DNA of 64,000 nucleotides from Hormiphora californensis (GCA_020137815.1 CM035351.1:1413966-1477965), one strand, 5' to 3'; counted from the first letter of the stretch, positions 39,600-52,028 are shown. The notes: generated by a model not told the origin, from the letters alone. A program made the numbers and translations.

Positions 39600-40640
39600 A
39601 CATGAGTACAAACAGCCGTAAACCAAGGGAAAAGGTCTGGTCAAAGCAAGAAAACCTAGACTTGGTGTACTGCTACTACAGCAGAAACCCCAGGCACATC
39701 CGGATCCTGGAAGAGGCCGAACCCCTAGGGGAAAGAAAAGGGGACACGCCCCAAAAAAACAGGTCCAAAATCTCAAGCCATTCAGATCAATAGAGAAATC
39801 TGGACACATGGTAACACCGCGGAGAGGCTGATCAGCAATGTACGGGGCTAGCAGATTGGGCCAAATATACTCCCGGAAGGGCCCTACGGTAATGATAACA
39901 TGCGGGTCCAGTACCTGGGCCCAATGGGGACCCGACACCCCACCCCCCCCACCACCCCCAAACTAAGCCCGAACGAAATACCACTGAAAGAACATTAGCC
40001 GTGTTATCCACTCGACCCCAAAACCGGAAAAAAGAGGTATGGAAACCCGAGTGGGGGAAAGGTGGTAAAAGACCCCTACCCTTCCAAGACTGTGACCAGT
40101 TTAATCCCAACTGGATCAAACTTGTCGGGATCCTTTCACCAAGAAGTGATGAAATCGAACAGGGGCCATACCCGACTGAAGCAATGAATCGGCACGAAGG
40201 GCTTAATAAGACAACCCGCCCCCGAACCATGAACCCCCCCCCCAAAACCCCAGGGAAGAAGAGGGGGCCACACCGAACCTAAATCGGGGAAACTTTTCAA
40301 GAAACTCCCGGGGAAAACCAGCCCCAAAAAGTACCGACTTTGGACATGTCCCCTGGGGGAAGCACAGTGGCAATTGCCCACCACCCGGGGAAATAAAGTC
40401 TTTTAAAAAACCCCAGATCTCACCACGTGAAACACACTGATGGTGTAGCCATGTGGTCCGAGAAAAATGGGCTTTAAAGGCCCAACGCCCCACCCAGCAA
40501 CCACCCAAAAATAAATTTAAACAACCTGGGCGGCGACGCTCGAAGAGAGGTCGCCAAGTTCGTCAACCTCTCCGGCTGACCGAAATGAGCAGAGGTCCCA
40601 CCCACAAGCCCAGTGTCAACTTATTTCAAAGGCATTAGAC
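39600..40640 (+). mobile_element. LINE remnant, N-terminal ORF region
   Basis: Starts MSTNSRKPREKVWSKQENLD, followed by LVYCYYSRN, a Trp/Lys-rich Myb-like opening seen at the N-terminus of some non-LTR retrotransposon proteins. The reading then shifts frame repeatedly (SQAIRSIEKSGHMVTP, then RPQNRKKEVWKPEWGK). I read it as the 5' coding part of the element whose RT part lies at 42780-45120. Confidence 0.45.
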
Positions 40641-40919
40641 TCCGAAAATTTCTTAAAAAAGGCATTTTTTTCAAAACTAAAAAGTGTTGGCAATGATATA
40701 GATAGTACATAAGACATTAGTTAAAGTTTATTCTTTTATCCAGGCATCTTTTTAAAAAATGCCGATAATGCCTTTGAGACTTTTTAAAAAATTTGTAAAA
40801 TTTTGCATGAATTTTGGTTGGGAATGATTTTATAGAGCCCCAGGGACCTTCCCCATCATAATAACCCTTTTGAAATCAAAATCTGGCGTTTTTAAGAAAA
40901 ATTTTTAAATTTTTAAATT

Positions 40920-42195
40920 TTTTTTAATTAATTTAAAGGTACCCCCCTCGGCAAAATTTTTGCGGTGCCCGCTTAGTCTCCATAGGGGGGTGTGGGCACC
41001 CCAAGCCGACCTCAAAATCAATTTTACCCTTAACTCAAATTCTTTTTTTGCTAAGCCCCTAAAAGTTTGCCCCAAAAAAACCGGGTTTTTAAGGTCCAAA
41101 ATTTTTATTTTTAGGGCTAAAACTGAAAATTTAGGGTTCATAGAGGATCCAAGGGTGTTAGCTAAAATAGAAAATTTTTTGAAAAGGAGCTCTTTTTTGT
41201 CGGACTTTTTTATTTTTTTTTGACTTGAGGCCATATTGGACATGTTCTTGGGTTTAAAGGGGCTAAAAAATTAAAAATTTGGGGTCTCCAAAAATTGTCA
41301 AAGTAGCCAAATTTTCAGGGGGTCCAATTTTGAAATGGGGCCCTACATTTCTTTTTGTAAGCACATTTTTAGAAAACTTAAAATGGCTTACTCAAAACGG
41401 TAGGCCCCCCTAGCGTTTAAATTTTTGTCAAAAATCGATTCAGCGGGTCCGATTTTGGGGGGCGTTTTGACTTTTGTCAAAGTCAACCGTTTTTTCAGAA
41501 ATCGTTTTTTTAAGATTTTACATTTTTACAGAAATAGGTAAGTTTTAGTTGCTAGAAGCTTTTTCTGCAAACAGTAAAAACCTTTAAAAATACGATTTCT
41601 AAAAAAAACGGTTGGGCTTAGAGCAAAAGTCAAAGGGAACGCCCCCCCCCCAAAATCGGACCCGTAAACGATTTAGCACAAAATTAGATGCTAGGCCCTA
41701 CCGTTTTTGAGATTGCCTTTTAAATTTTTCCCTAAAATATGGTTTTTACAAAAAAAACCCTTGGCCACTTTTAAAATTGGACCTCCTAAAAATTTTGGGG
41801 TACTTTGAAAATTGTTAGGAGCCCAAATACCCAATTTTTACCTTTAAGGGTTCATAGGAACATTCCAAATATGGCCTCAAAGTAAAAAAAAAGAAAAATA
41901 GTATCAGAAAAAAAAATTGAGCCCCTTTAAAAAAATTTCTATTGAGCATACCACCTTGGATCCTCTATGAATCCCTAAATTTTCGCTTTCTACCCCAAAA
42001 AAATAAAATTTGGGGGATTAAAAAACCGGGTTTTTTTTAGGGAAACTTGAGGGGCTGTAGAAAAAATATGAATTCAGTTGGGGCAAAAATTGCATATTTG
42101 GGGGTCGGTTGGTATCCCCTACAACCCCATATGGAGAGCTAAGGGCACTCGAAAAAAATTTTTTCCGAGGTGTCCCTTAATTATAAAAGGTTTTT
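40920..42195. repeat. Giant imperfect palindrome, arms of ~630 bp
   Basis: Sequence from about 40920 to 41555 reappears as its reverse complement from about 41560 to 42195. Checkpoints: TTCATAGAGGATCCAAGG near 41137 vs CCTTGGATCCTCTATGAA near 41953; GAGGCCATATTGGACATG near 41227 vs ATTCCAAATATGGCCTC near 41862; AGAAATCGTTTTTT near 41498 vs acgatttct...aaaacggtt near 41591. Arms differ mostly in homopolymer lengths. Confidence 0.8.
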
Positions 42196-42779
42196 TGGTT
42201 AATTTTGTGGCACATCAAACCCCCTTTTTGTTTATGTGCCCCTAAGAGCATTATTGAATCGTTTTTGAAGTAAAAAACAGTTTTGAGTAAAAAAGGGGGC
42301 AATTTGGATTCGAACCCAAAATGCCCCAGACCCAATAATGAAGACCCCTCAGGGGGAAAAAGGAAAAATATGTAGAATAGAATCCCAAAATCTTTACCTC
42401 CCCCTTTTCCCCAATTGGGGGGGGGGTGGAAAAAAGGGGGGGGGGGAAGGGGTAAAAAAGGGTTAAAAAAAACCCCGGGAAAAACAGGGGGGGGGGGCCC
42501 CGGGGCGGGGGGGTAAAAAAATAAAAAACACTTATAATAATTTTTTTCACATTCCCTGACAATTAATTGTGTGATTGGGAAAACTGGCTTGGCATTATTT
42601 TGGCATTTTTTTGGCATTTTTTTTCAAAAAAGCATTGGAAATTAGTTCGCTATTCGGGGTTTTTTGACACGGGGCCCCCAAAAAGTATCAAACTAAAATT
42701 TTATCTATAGAAGTACCCCTGCTGCCCGAGGTTTAAAAAACAAGGATAGGGAAGTAAAGAGAGACTGCTAGAAAAGGGC

Positions 42780-45120
42780 CCGGAAAGTTAAAAGATACAA
42801 AGAAGCAGCAGCATTCCCGCTGACAACAACCTTTTCCGAACAATCAGGGGAAATTTTTCCCGGAAACTGGGGAAACGTGGACGGACCCCCACGCCACTGA
42901 AAAATCCAAAGCCCAAAACCGGGCCCCTTTAACTTCGGGGAAAAACATCGGGGAAAACGTTTGCTCCATAAAAATGAAGCGAGTTTTTAGCGATGTCCAA
43001 GAAAATTTTGAAAGGGTTCAACCAACAAAAAATTTTTCCAGATCACCACGGAACGAGTCACAGCTCGTGGAAAGGAAATGACGAACTGGTTTTTCCCCGG
43101 GTATAGCGGTCCCCCCGCCCTTTTGGTTTAAACACAGCCCCTGCCTTCTACATTGGCTTCTAAAAACCTCGTACGAGTCGGGTCCCAGCGGGGATGACTG
43201 AGGAAAGCCCTTTCCCTCCTGATCAAAGACCCAAAAAGGGGAATTTCCCAAACCCCGGGGAACCGGCCCAAAACCGTTCCCCAACCTAGGAAAGTTTTAT
43301 ACAGGAATATACAAAAAGACTTCCCAGCACCTCGGTAAGAAAGCTTTTTCCCGGGAAGAAAAAAAGGGGATGCCGGAAAAAAAAGCAGGGGGTTTGTGGG
43401 AGCAACAGAAATCGACAAACTGATTCTGCGACATTGCAAAACGCACAAAGTCTCTTTATATAGGGCCTTCATTGACTCCCAAAAAAGGCTACGATTCGAT
43501 CCCACAACCGGGTTCCAAAAGCAATGGAATGGAAAGATAAACCCTAGAAATCCGATTTTCGAGTCATGTTCCAACAGTGTGTTTTTTAAAAGCCCAATCT
43601 GGCCGCCTAGGCCAAATAAACATCAAGGGGGGTCTTTTCCCAAAGGGGATGCGTCTCCCCTTTTCATTTTTATCGGCCTGACCCCCTTTTGTCCTGCTCC
43701 TAACTACCCAAGGGAAAGAGGCTACCCCAATTCTAACCCGAACTCCAGATCGAATTAGTATTAATCACCCCCTTTTACTGGATGATTTTAAAGTGTATGC
43801 CAGCTCGAAGGAGGACCTTCAGCACTCTTTGGGAGTCACCGAAAGTTAGCACGACATCAAAATGTCCTTTGGTCATCCAAATGCGGACTCTAGACATAGT
43901 GGACGGAGTAGAAGTGGATGCAGGGAAAAGCCACCAAGTGGAGACAGAAAACCCAGGGGGAAATGGAGGCTATAAGTACCCGGGAATCCCGGAGGTTTTA
44001 CCGTATTTTTAAAAGAAAAGAAAACCAAGGGCAAACCGAGTACACCGAAGAGTAAGAAAAAATACTGTCCGCGAGTTGCAAGGCAAAAACCCCATCAGCA
44101 ATCAAATTGGGGAAAACCCGTGACCCTTCGGTGCCGGAATACTGGACTGGGCCCCTTCCAACCATGGACTAGAATGATCACTAGGAAGTCTGAGAAGAGA
44201 TCATCAAGAGCAACGTGACATTGACCGTTTTTTTTTTTGTAGCGGAAACTTGGGGAAGGGCCCCAGGGGTTGAAGATGTCATTGCGAAAGAAGAGGCGGG
44301 GTCGTGACATTCTTCAGCAATTCTCGGGCCCAAGATAAGTGCCCTTCACACGGCGAGCAGACTGAAGGATGCTTTTCAAACCTCCAAAGAGCAGAAGCAC
44401 TGAAGGAAAAATTACAGCGGGCTTGTCGAGAAAAGGAAAAACAAAGTCCTACATGGAAAATTCCTGAAGCAACTGGAAGAAGGGGGGATGCGACCCTGAT
44501 GGACCTGGGTGGCTCAACAAAGAGAGCCCTTAGCAAACACCAAGCCCATGCTTTGCGCCAGGATCAAACCATTCGCACAAAAATGGCGAGGGCTGCTATC
44601 GGGAAAAAGGAGGAGCGACAGAGAAATGCCGTATAGGGAACCACCAACGAGCGGTGGAAACAATCCCAAAGGGTGCACGAAAATTTCCAACAGATATAAA
44701 ATCCGACCGATGAGTAGCTGTGCCTTTCACTGGGGGTGTGCAAGGACCCCGGGTTTCCCACCCAATCAAAGTGGTGGAGCCAAATTGAAGGGGAAATGCT
44801 CAGAAGTAACTGCAAAATCCTTGGGATTTCCCATCAGACGGATAACCCATCGAGGCATTAAAACCCGACTTTTCCTTCTAGAAAACTAAAGAAAGAAGCG
44901 TTCTGACGACGTCGCGTACCAAAAGACAGGCAGTCTCGGGGCAGGGGGGAGGAGAAGATGAGAAAAATACCAAGAAAATACGGAGGGAGCTCACAGAATT
45001 TGGGATCTTAAAAAGGCCAGGTATCCCTATCGTGATGGAGCTCTGGGGGGAGTCGTCCCCGTAGAGAAGTACCTGACGGGCCCTAAAACCCCAAATTTCC
45101 CCTCCCGCTCCCAAAAATCA
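42780..45120 (+). pseudogene. LINE remnant, reverse transcriptase and C-terminal region (many frame breaks)
   Basis: Scattered over the three plus-strand frames are recognisable pieces of a non-LTR reverse transcriptase: ALSLLIKDPKRGISQTPGNRP, a KINPRNPIFESCSN core segment, LLLDDFKVYASSKEDLQHSL with the catalytic DD pair, the KSHQVETENPGGNGGYKYPG segment ending GIPEVL, and a downstream LRQDQTIRTKMARAAIGKK. No frame stays open for more than about 130 codons. The lineage is uncertain; a restriction-like-endonuclease type is possible. Together with 39600-40640 it would form one element of about 5.5 kb split by the palindrome. Confidence 0.55.
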
Positions 45121-46020
45121 GTCCTTTCAAATCGAGAACACGCTCCCGGGAAAATTCTCGACAGTAATATACCCCCTGACTGTCTCCACCTGTTTTTGTT
45201 ATTTTTTATATTTTTTTATCCCCTTTACCCGTCCTGTTGCCCTAGATTTTCCCCCGATTGACGGTTGCTTTTCATTCCTGATAAGTTGTCTCTCTTGGCT
45301 CCGTTTCCCGATGGTTGGGCTTCTTTCCCGATGTTTAGGAGGTCTTATGCTCCGTCTCTATGAGCTTTTAAATTCCCCCTTTAAATTTTTTCCTTAATTA
45401 ACCCTATTAATTGGTTTAAATTTCCCCCCTTTACATTGTTCTACCTACCCCCTTTTCTCCCCAGGGGGCCCTCCGGGCCCTCAATCCAACAGGATCCGGG
45501 GTCGGGGGGTTTTAAACCCCGCCTCGATGGGGGCCTTTTCCCATTTTTATTGCTTTTTTGGGACCCGGGAAAAAGGGGGGAGGGGGAAAAAATTTTCTTT
45601 CCCCAGTTTTGCGTCCCTTTCCCTTTACGAGTTGTTGAACATTTTTTGCTTTTTTCCCCATACAAAGTTGCTTGTTTGGTTTTTAGTTGCTTCCCCTACA
45701 CGTATGTTTGAAAAAGTAGTTTAGTGTTGGAGTAAAAGGATTGTTTCGCATCAGAGGACGTGTGTAAAGACCCTTACCCATCTCTCCCTGAAAACAACGG
45801 AACAAATGGTACATCTCCCACACACACACTTGTCTCATATTATATAATGACTGTCCTCTCCGTACCGGGCCCAGAGCCCGATGTGGCTGCGAGAGGCCGC
45901 GTAGCAGCCGAAGTCTTTTGTGAAACAATTCCTTCCTTGTTTATGAAATGACATGATTTATGACATAACATGTGTTTTGATTACATATTTGAACCTCAAT
46001 AAGGGTACAATTCCTACCAG

Positions 46021-46432
46021 GTAACGGATTATCCTGTTGGAGTTGTGAAGATGTAGAGACATTTACTGAGACGCGTGAGTAAAAAAAGATTGTCAGGGAG
46101 TTCAGTAGTGGGGATTTTTACCTTTACCGATGGGGGAAAACTTTCAGGGGGGGGAAAACACCAAGTTGACCTCGGTTGCAGTGTGAACTGCAGCGGTATC
46201 GAATACGATAGTAAGTGAACTTCTCGGCCAGAAATCTTTTAAAGAAATGTTAAAGATAGTGACTTTCACACACTAACACCCCTTTCTATCTTCAGAACAC
46301 ATGTGTTCTAGTATTGGCGAGGAGAATAGGATTAGCTGTGTGTTTGAGTTCTGCACAGGGAACAACTGCAATACAGCCATGTCAGTACCCTGTTCGTTCC
46401 CTCTAATGATCTTCCTCCTTCTTGGGTACTAA
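46021..46432 (+). CDS. Ly6/uPAR (three-finger) GPI-anchored protein, last three exons
   Basis: Three short exons with good borders, 46021..46074, 46148..46210 and 46296..46432, join in frame. They give NGLSCWSCEDVETFTETR, GGKHQVDLGCSVNCSGIEYD and KHMCSSIGEENRISCVFEFC followed by TGNNCNTAMSVPCSFPLMIF and LLLGY-stop. The CWSC start, spaced cysteines and the C...CTGNNCN end are the LU-domain pattern. The hydrophobic end without a cytosolic tail fits a GPI signal. The signal-peptide exon should lie upstream but I could not find it in the poor sequence before 46 kb. Ly6/uPAR proteins sit on the outer cell surface and bind varied partners; the ligand cannot be told. Confidence 0.82.
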
Positions 46433-46576
46433 CAGGAATTTTGAGACTTGAATGTGTTTTTTGGTGCACATTATAAGGTTTGCTGACTAAGTTATTATAT
46501 CTGTGTGTGTGTTATTCGGAGTAAGTGCTCAGCTGTTGAAAGTTTTTATTGCATATATATCATGTTATGTTACACT

Positions 46577-46871
46577 AGGGTGATTGGAAATAAAGTCGGA
46601 TTTGTAAAAAATTGTACCCCCCCCGGGCCGGGGTTTCGTGCGAGTTTTTAAATTTGCGTGCCGAAAAATTGTTTTGGGTTACGCCTTTGTTTCTTGACAA
46701 ATTTTGTTTAAACAAAATGTTTACGGACCCCAAAAAATTTTGTTCTTTCCGATGATATGCGGCTTTTTGCCCAAAAGAAGAGAATGGGGGGGGTTTTTGC
46801 GCATATATACGACGCGGACATGAAAAGGGGGGGGACAACTTTAAAAAAACCGACTTTACTTTGCCTCACCG
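46577..46871. mobile_element. Small TIR element (~295 bp)
   Basis: The left end GGGTGATTGGAAATAAAGTC and about 45 bp in total return inverted at the right end (…CCGACTTTACTTTGCCTCACC) with several mismatches. The left end follows TA, suggesting a Tc1/mariner-like target. Internal sequence is of poor quality and non-coding. Confidence 0.6.
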
Positions 46872-47313
46872 AATGAGTTTTGAACAACCAAATAAAAATT
46901 TGGTCCGTTTAATTGGGAAACTTTATTCGGTTATCCTCTCCAGCCAAAAGGAGGGCTAGTTTTTTATAAAAAAATTTCAAAACACGTTATTTAAATCATA
47001 ATTGATAAAACTGTTTTCACACAAATACCCTGTTCTGGCACCCCTCGCTCATAGTCCCTCTCTCTTTCTTTCGCCCTTTCTCTTTCTTTCTCCCTTTCTC
47101 TGTCCAAAGTTCCTTTCCGGCAAAAAACAAAACGGGCCAACTGTCTAATTTGATTTCAATCCCCATTTCAGCGAATTGTTTTGGGGTAATTAATTTTTTG
47201 GGTTTAGTTTTGAATTTTTGTCGGGTTTTTTCCGTGCCCTATCTGTAAAATTGGGGTTTCCAAAATTCTGGGGGTGGGGCTGGTTTAAAAAAATTTTTTG
47301 GAATCCCGGTCGG

Positions 47314-47364
<51 letters not shown>

Positions 47365-47800
47365 AGAATTTATTTTTTTTGGAAAAAAAGGGGTTAATTA
47401 GCTAGGGAATTGTGTGAGGGAATAAAGTTTTAGACTTCAGGATAATTAGAGGAAACCGTGTGTTAAAAGACCAACGGCAGGTTAAAAAAAAAACAAACTA
47501 CCACCCCCAAAAACCCCCCACCCGTTAATTTGCACTGTTAGATTATCCCCCTATGGCTGAGAAAAACAATTCGGGTTGAAGGTTTGTTAGGCAGGGGTTT
47601 CATATCTTCAACTTCGACAAACCAAACCTCCTTTTAAGGGGAGGATAGGTTTTAGAAAAATTTGTTTGATTTTTTAACTCTCTTTTTGGAGAAAAAAGAC
47701 AAAAAGGACAAATTTTTTTTAAAAAAGCAAAAAACGTTGTTTTGTGTGGATTTTTATTATTAAGTTGAGGTGTAGACCACCGATAAAATTGTTTACCTAC
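46872..47800. other. Low-quality spacer with a long C run
   Basis: Contains a CTTT-rich stretch near 47060-47100 and a run of more than 40 C at about 47320-47364, which looks like a failed or collapsed read. Nothing coding recognised up to the 3' end of the RBM-like gene. Confidence 0.5.
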
Positions 47801-50528
47801 CATGTTCTCAGGCTGGTGGTCTACTTCAGCAGGAGCTTGAGATGGAGCAACATCTTGTTTAGTTTTAGCAGTCTGTCTGTTCTTTGCCTTCGCCCACCCC
47901 TTTCCCAACTTTTGTATCTTTTTTGCATTTTATGCTTTTGTAGCCTTTTCTCCCCTTTTCTTTCTAATGTTGTTCCCTTCTGGGAAAATATTTGAATTTA
48001 GATTTTTACATTGGAACCAATGATAAATCATTGGAACAAAGTTACATTTTACAAAAAGGAAAAAATTGAATTTTTGTGGAACAATCATTTTACAAAGGTA
48101 AAAGATTTCCTCACCTTTCTTCTCCCCCACAGTTTCATACTGTCCTACAGCATCGTTCCAATTGTAATGTTTCCCATCGGTGGGGTTATAGTAGTACTTG
48201 GTGTTGGGGTCGTGAAAGACCTGATTGATGGTAGTAGCCAGACCCTTTTTTCCAACGTAGGAACCAATAGTCTGGGGCATAGGGGGGGGGGGTCATGATT
48301 AGTATGGTATGGGATAGCTCACAACGAAGGTGTAACAGTGGGGCTCTAGGGAGATGTAACTAGGGGCATTGCACAAGAGACCTCTCTCTCTTTCTCTCTG
48401 CGAGATGAAACTTGAAAGTCTCTCCAAACACACTTTTGCCCACCATCCATGACCTACTTTCTTGTTGTGTTTTAAAAAGTACAGGAAAATGTGCCTCCCC
48501 GGAGTATAGACCATGAGGGCAGCTATGGCGCGTTAGCGGCATTTTTTGCTTGCTGACCCGGGGGCCCCTTGATACACACACTGATACGACGGCGGGTAAT
48601 CTCGAGGGGTCGATCCATCCTCTGAATGACTTCCATCAACGATTTACCGTCCTGAAAAATGAGTCAAAATTTTTCTCATTTACTTGTGAGAGAGAAATCG
48701 TAGGACATTGTTGATTGTACCCGACTTGTAGGTGCGATTAGGATGAAATTCATTTCGGACCAGTTCAAATATATAATTTACCGCGACAGTGTTCACTTCA
48801 ATGAAAGCAAATCCACGACTTTTCCCGGAATATTTGTCTCGGATTAGTCGGATATCCTTGATAACGATAGATGTTAGTTTTGTAAGAGCTTCCTTGATCT
48901 CCCCCTCCTCTGTCCTGTAATCCAGACCACGGAACATTAGCACTGAAAAAAATTTGTTATTTTTAAATTTGGGGGAAAATTGGATGGCAGTGAAATTTGA
49001 GGACAACAACTTTAGCCTGCCACAAGGGCTGTCTCTCAATCCTAGAGTGAAGGAATCAAGCTTCCAAATATAACACTAACCGTTTGAGGGATTAGTTTCC
49101 GGTTCCTCTGGACTTCGTGATCGTAACCTCGGCTTTCAGAGTGAAAGAGAGGGGAAAGGCTTTGGGGGGGTTAAAGAGAGGAAGGGCGTGGCCCCCAAAG
49201 TTGGCCCCGGGTGAGTACCCAACCCCACCTCCTCCTATCGCGTCAACCTTAGATTTACGCTCTGGGAGGAGAAAAGGGGGTTCGGGCGTAGTGATTCTTT
49301 TCCCCACACTGACAAATAAACAGAGTCAGGGAATTGGGCCGGTGTGTGATTGTGATCTATCGGATTGTTCCGTCCCTGAGTTGTATACTTCCTTCTCCTC
49401 TCAGAGCGCATCAGGGGGAGGCCTTATATTGGCAGGGTTCCAGGTGGCTCCAGTAGCAGGAGGGGGGCTTTACAAGGTACACTAACATACTGATACCAAC
49501 TAACAAAATTTCCGAAGCAAACCAGTCCTTTTAGGGCGGCAGCAGACTTGTTTGGGTCATGTAAGGTGTTTACCAGCCATTTTAGCTTCCCTGGTATTGT
49601 CCCGGGGTTTAAAAGGGGATCAGTGATGTAAAAATTTTCAGTTCAGACATCCCCCAACCCTAAAAAAAATGAAAAAGCATTATGAAAGGTAAAAAGTTTT
49701 ATTTAACCCCCTTTTCGGCCCCCCCGGGGAGCCTCAGATTCAGATTGGAACTCAACAAAGGCAGTTCCAGATTGTGTTGCTTTGTTAAAATATTGATATC
49801 CGGAAAACCCCATCCCCTCTTCAATTTAACTTTTTTTCGGGTCAAAATGGGGGAAAAATGTTTTGAGGATATTTAAAAAATTCTAGTACTTAGTACACGA
49901 AGTACAAATGTAAAAAAATGTATAGTCCCCACTGCACTTTAGTTTGTTTTCACACAACTATCACCGTTTTTCCGTGACAGCTCGCCAACCGACACGGAGA
50001 ATATATGGGACACCATTTATAAACGGGACACTTACATCACTCTCCTTATGAAATGCTTGCAGTCCTTTCAGTGTAACGATCCTTGGATCTTTCAGTTTCT
50101 CCAATCGGTTGCTACCAGCCTGTTCTTTAGCTGCTGCCCGACGGTCGTGACTCCGCTCCCTACTTCTGCTCCGGCGCTTATCTCGAGACCGCTCACGAGA
50201 CCTGTCTCTGCCACGAGACCTACTCCTTCCTCTATCACGCCCCCTGCTGCGGCTTCTACTGCGGTACCTACTTCGTCTCTCCTCCCTCCGTCCCCCATCG
50301 TCTCTCATCAACATAGCATTAACGGTGCTTTCTGCTATTGCTGTTATGTCAGATGCGCTCAACGGTTTATCGTCCTGTAATAACATAATGCGTTAAGTTT
50401 GTTGAGTGCTGAGAACTACCAAATAAAATGAACAAAGTGATTGAAAATCTAAATCATACCGTTCCGTATCTCGTGTATGGCTGCCCCGAGTAATCATTGT
50501 CATACTCTCTAACGTCCGCCCGTGACAT
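47801..50528 (-). CDS. RS-domain and RRM RNA-binding protein, RBM5/6/10-like (partial model)
   Basis: Exons supported on the minus strand: 50460..50528 (MSRADVREYDNDYSGQPYTR), 50036..50374, 48782..48942, 48523..48651, 48115..48271 and about 47801..47900. The second exon encodes a long SR/RD/RE region. The third starts an RRM with RNP2-like LMFRGL and RNP1 KSRGFAFIEV, and the fourth completes it (DGKSLMEVIQRMD...ITRRRISVCI). A later exon gives an OCRE-like aromatic repeat, DPNTKYYYNPTDGKHYNWND. This layout fits the RBM5/6/10 splicing regulators, which act at the 3' splice site within the nucleus. The fourth exon runs into TAG at 48523 without a clear donor, in a stretch of doubtful quality, so the 3' half of the gene is incomplete. 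No further zinc finger or G-patch is seen. Confidence 0.7.
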
Positions 50529-51900
50529 TCTCTCTAGATTGCTTAGAAAATATTAGTAAGTGCCTATCGCCTTTAAGGCCGAATCGATAGTTGCTCGACT
50601 CAGAATGCTCTCTATCGCGGTAGGGAATGAGCCCGGTTCATTCAAAACCGGACAATCGCAATGGCCAGACTAACAGTGAATGAAAATGAACTTCAATATT
50701 TATATTAGAGTCATATAAGTGACTCTACCCGCTCTCACACTACAGACATATACAAATAAGTCATATATATATCCTACAAGGCTGAGAGGCTGAGAGCTTC
50801 AGCAGTTACCTAAAGCGGGCAGTGGTACTCCGTCATATTGGCCGCTGCACAGCATGTCCAAAAGCGTTCATCATCATCATCATCACAAAATACTTAATAT
50901 TCCGCTTTATAGCTTTTACTTGTCAGAAAAGTTCTTACATATGCTAGAAAACACACAGACTAAACTAACGGCTTTCAAAAGCGGTGGTGCCTACTTCGAA
51001 TCGCCCGAGATCACACACAAATTGTGTATGGGTCCAAGCCATTCGAAGGAGGCTCCAATACCTACAAATCAAGAAACTACTTTAAATATGAAATGTCTGT
51101 TGTCAATAATGTCCTGTACAGATACATTTTCTGCAACTATTAGAGTCATGATCTTCATTTAGTTAGTTAAATAATAAGTTAAATAATAAGTTAATTAAAA
51201 CACACACACACACTTCGCACTCTATTCTCAATTATAACCACGTACAAACATTATAATTACAAACAAAAATTAACAAATTTCACACAGTTTGTCATTATCC
51301 CGGGATCAATAAACATTGCATCATTGTTTTAGGGATGTACATTTATCATTTCCTTTCCCTTATACGTCCACTCTCTCCTATCCTAGAGAATATGTCCGTG
51401 CCCCGTGATGATGTATGGAAATAGGAATCTTAAAATCTTTAGTATCTTGAGGAAACCTGACTACTGAAAAAGGGGAGAGAAACGGCCCACTTATGGGTGT
51501 TAGGGTTACGTGTTAGTGGACAGTAAACTGTCAAGAAGGGTATGCTACTAAGGAGAACTGAATTAATGGAACTGGAGATACGAGGTTCGAGGGTCAATAA
51601 CTATATACTTGCCCTAATCAATGAAGATCAATCCATGCTCTTCAGTAAGTATAAGATCGAAGATATCATCAATCGATATGGATATCAGGATCACGGATTA
51701 TATCAGGATCACGGTTTCGATATATCTGAAAATAGGGCGCACCGGAGGTGTTTTCAACAGTCAGTTTGAACCTCCAGATGCTAGCTGATACCATCCATTG
51801 CACCATCTAAGACTATGCAATAAATGGCACCATAATTTCAGACGTTGGGTCACAGGGTAAACTACAGTCATTGTCGAGTCAGTCTGCAGGGGAAGGGAGG
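50529..51900. other. Upstream region of the RBM-like gene and spacer
   Basis: Good-quality AT-rich sequence. TCTCTATCGCGGTAGGG (TATCGCG at 50613-50619) and AATCGATAG (50582-50590) lie within 100 bp of the start codon and may be promoter elements. A short (CAT)n tract is near 50870 and a (CA)n tract near 51200. No exon recognised. Confidence 0.45.
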
Positions 51901-51901
51901 G

Positions 51902-51937
<36 letters not shown>

Positions 51938-51989
51938 CAATTCTTTTTCTGTCTTTTATCCTGGCTCTTTTTTTTTTCAATGGGGGTGG

Positions 51990-52028
<39 letters not shown>

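Larger units (their letters stand above)
34561..45720. other. Low-quality or degraded block
   Basis: Dense runs of A, T, C and G of 4-12 bases replace normal sequence texture from about 34.56 kb on. Coding similarity, where visible, jumps frame every few dozen bases. Part of it (36060-36300) looks like a blurred copy of good sequence at 34020-34330. I support only the LINE remnants and the palindrome inside it, and no other genes. Confidence 0.7.

Noticed and set aside
47321-47364. Poly-C run as a biological feature
   Set aside because: More likely a base-calling or gap artefact given its surroundings.
51542-51769. 75-residue plus-strand frame
   Set aside because: No motif; contains a short direct repeat (TATCAGGATCACGG) and lies in AT-rich spacer.
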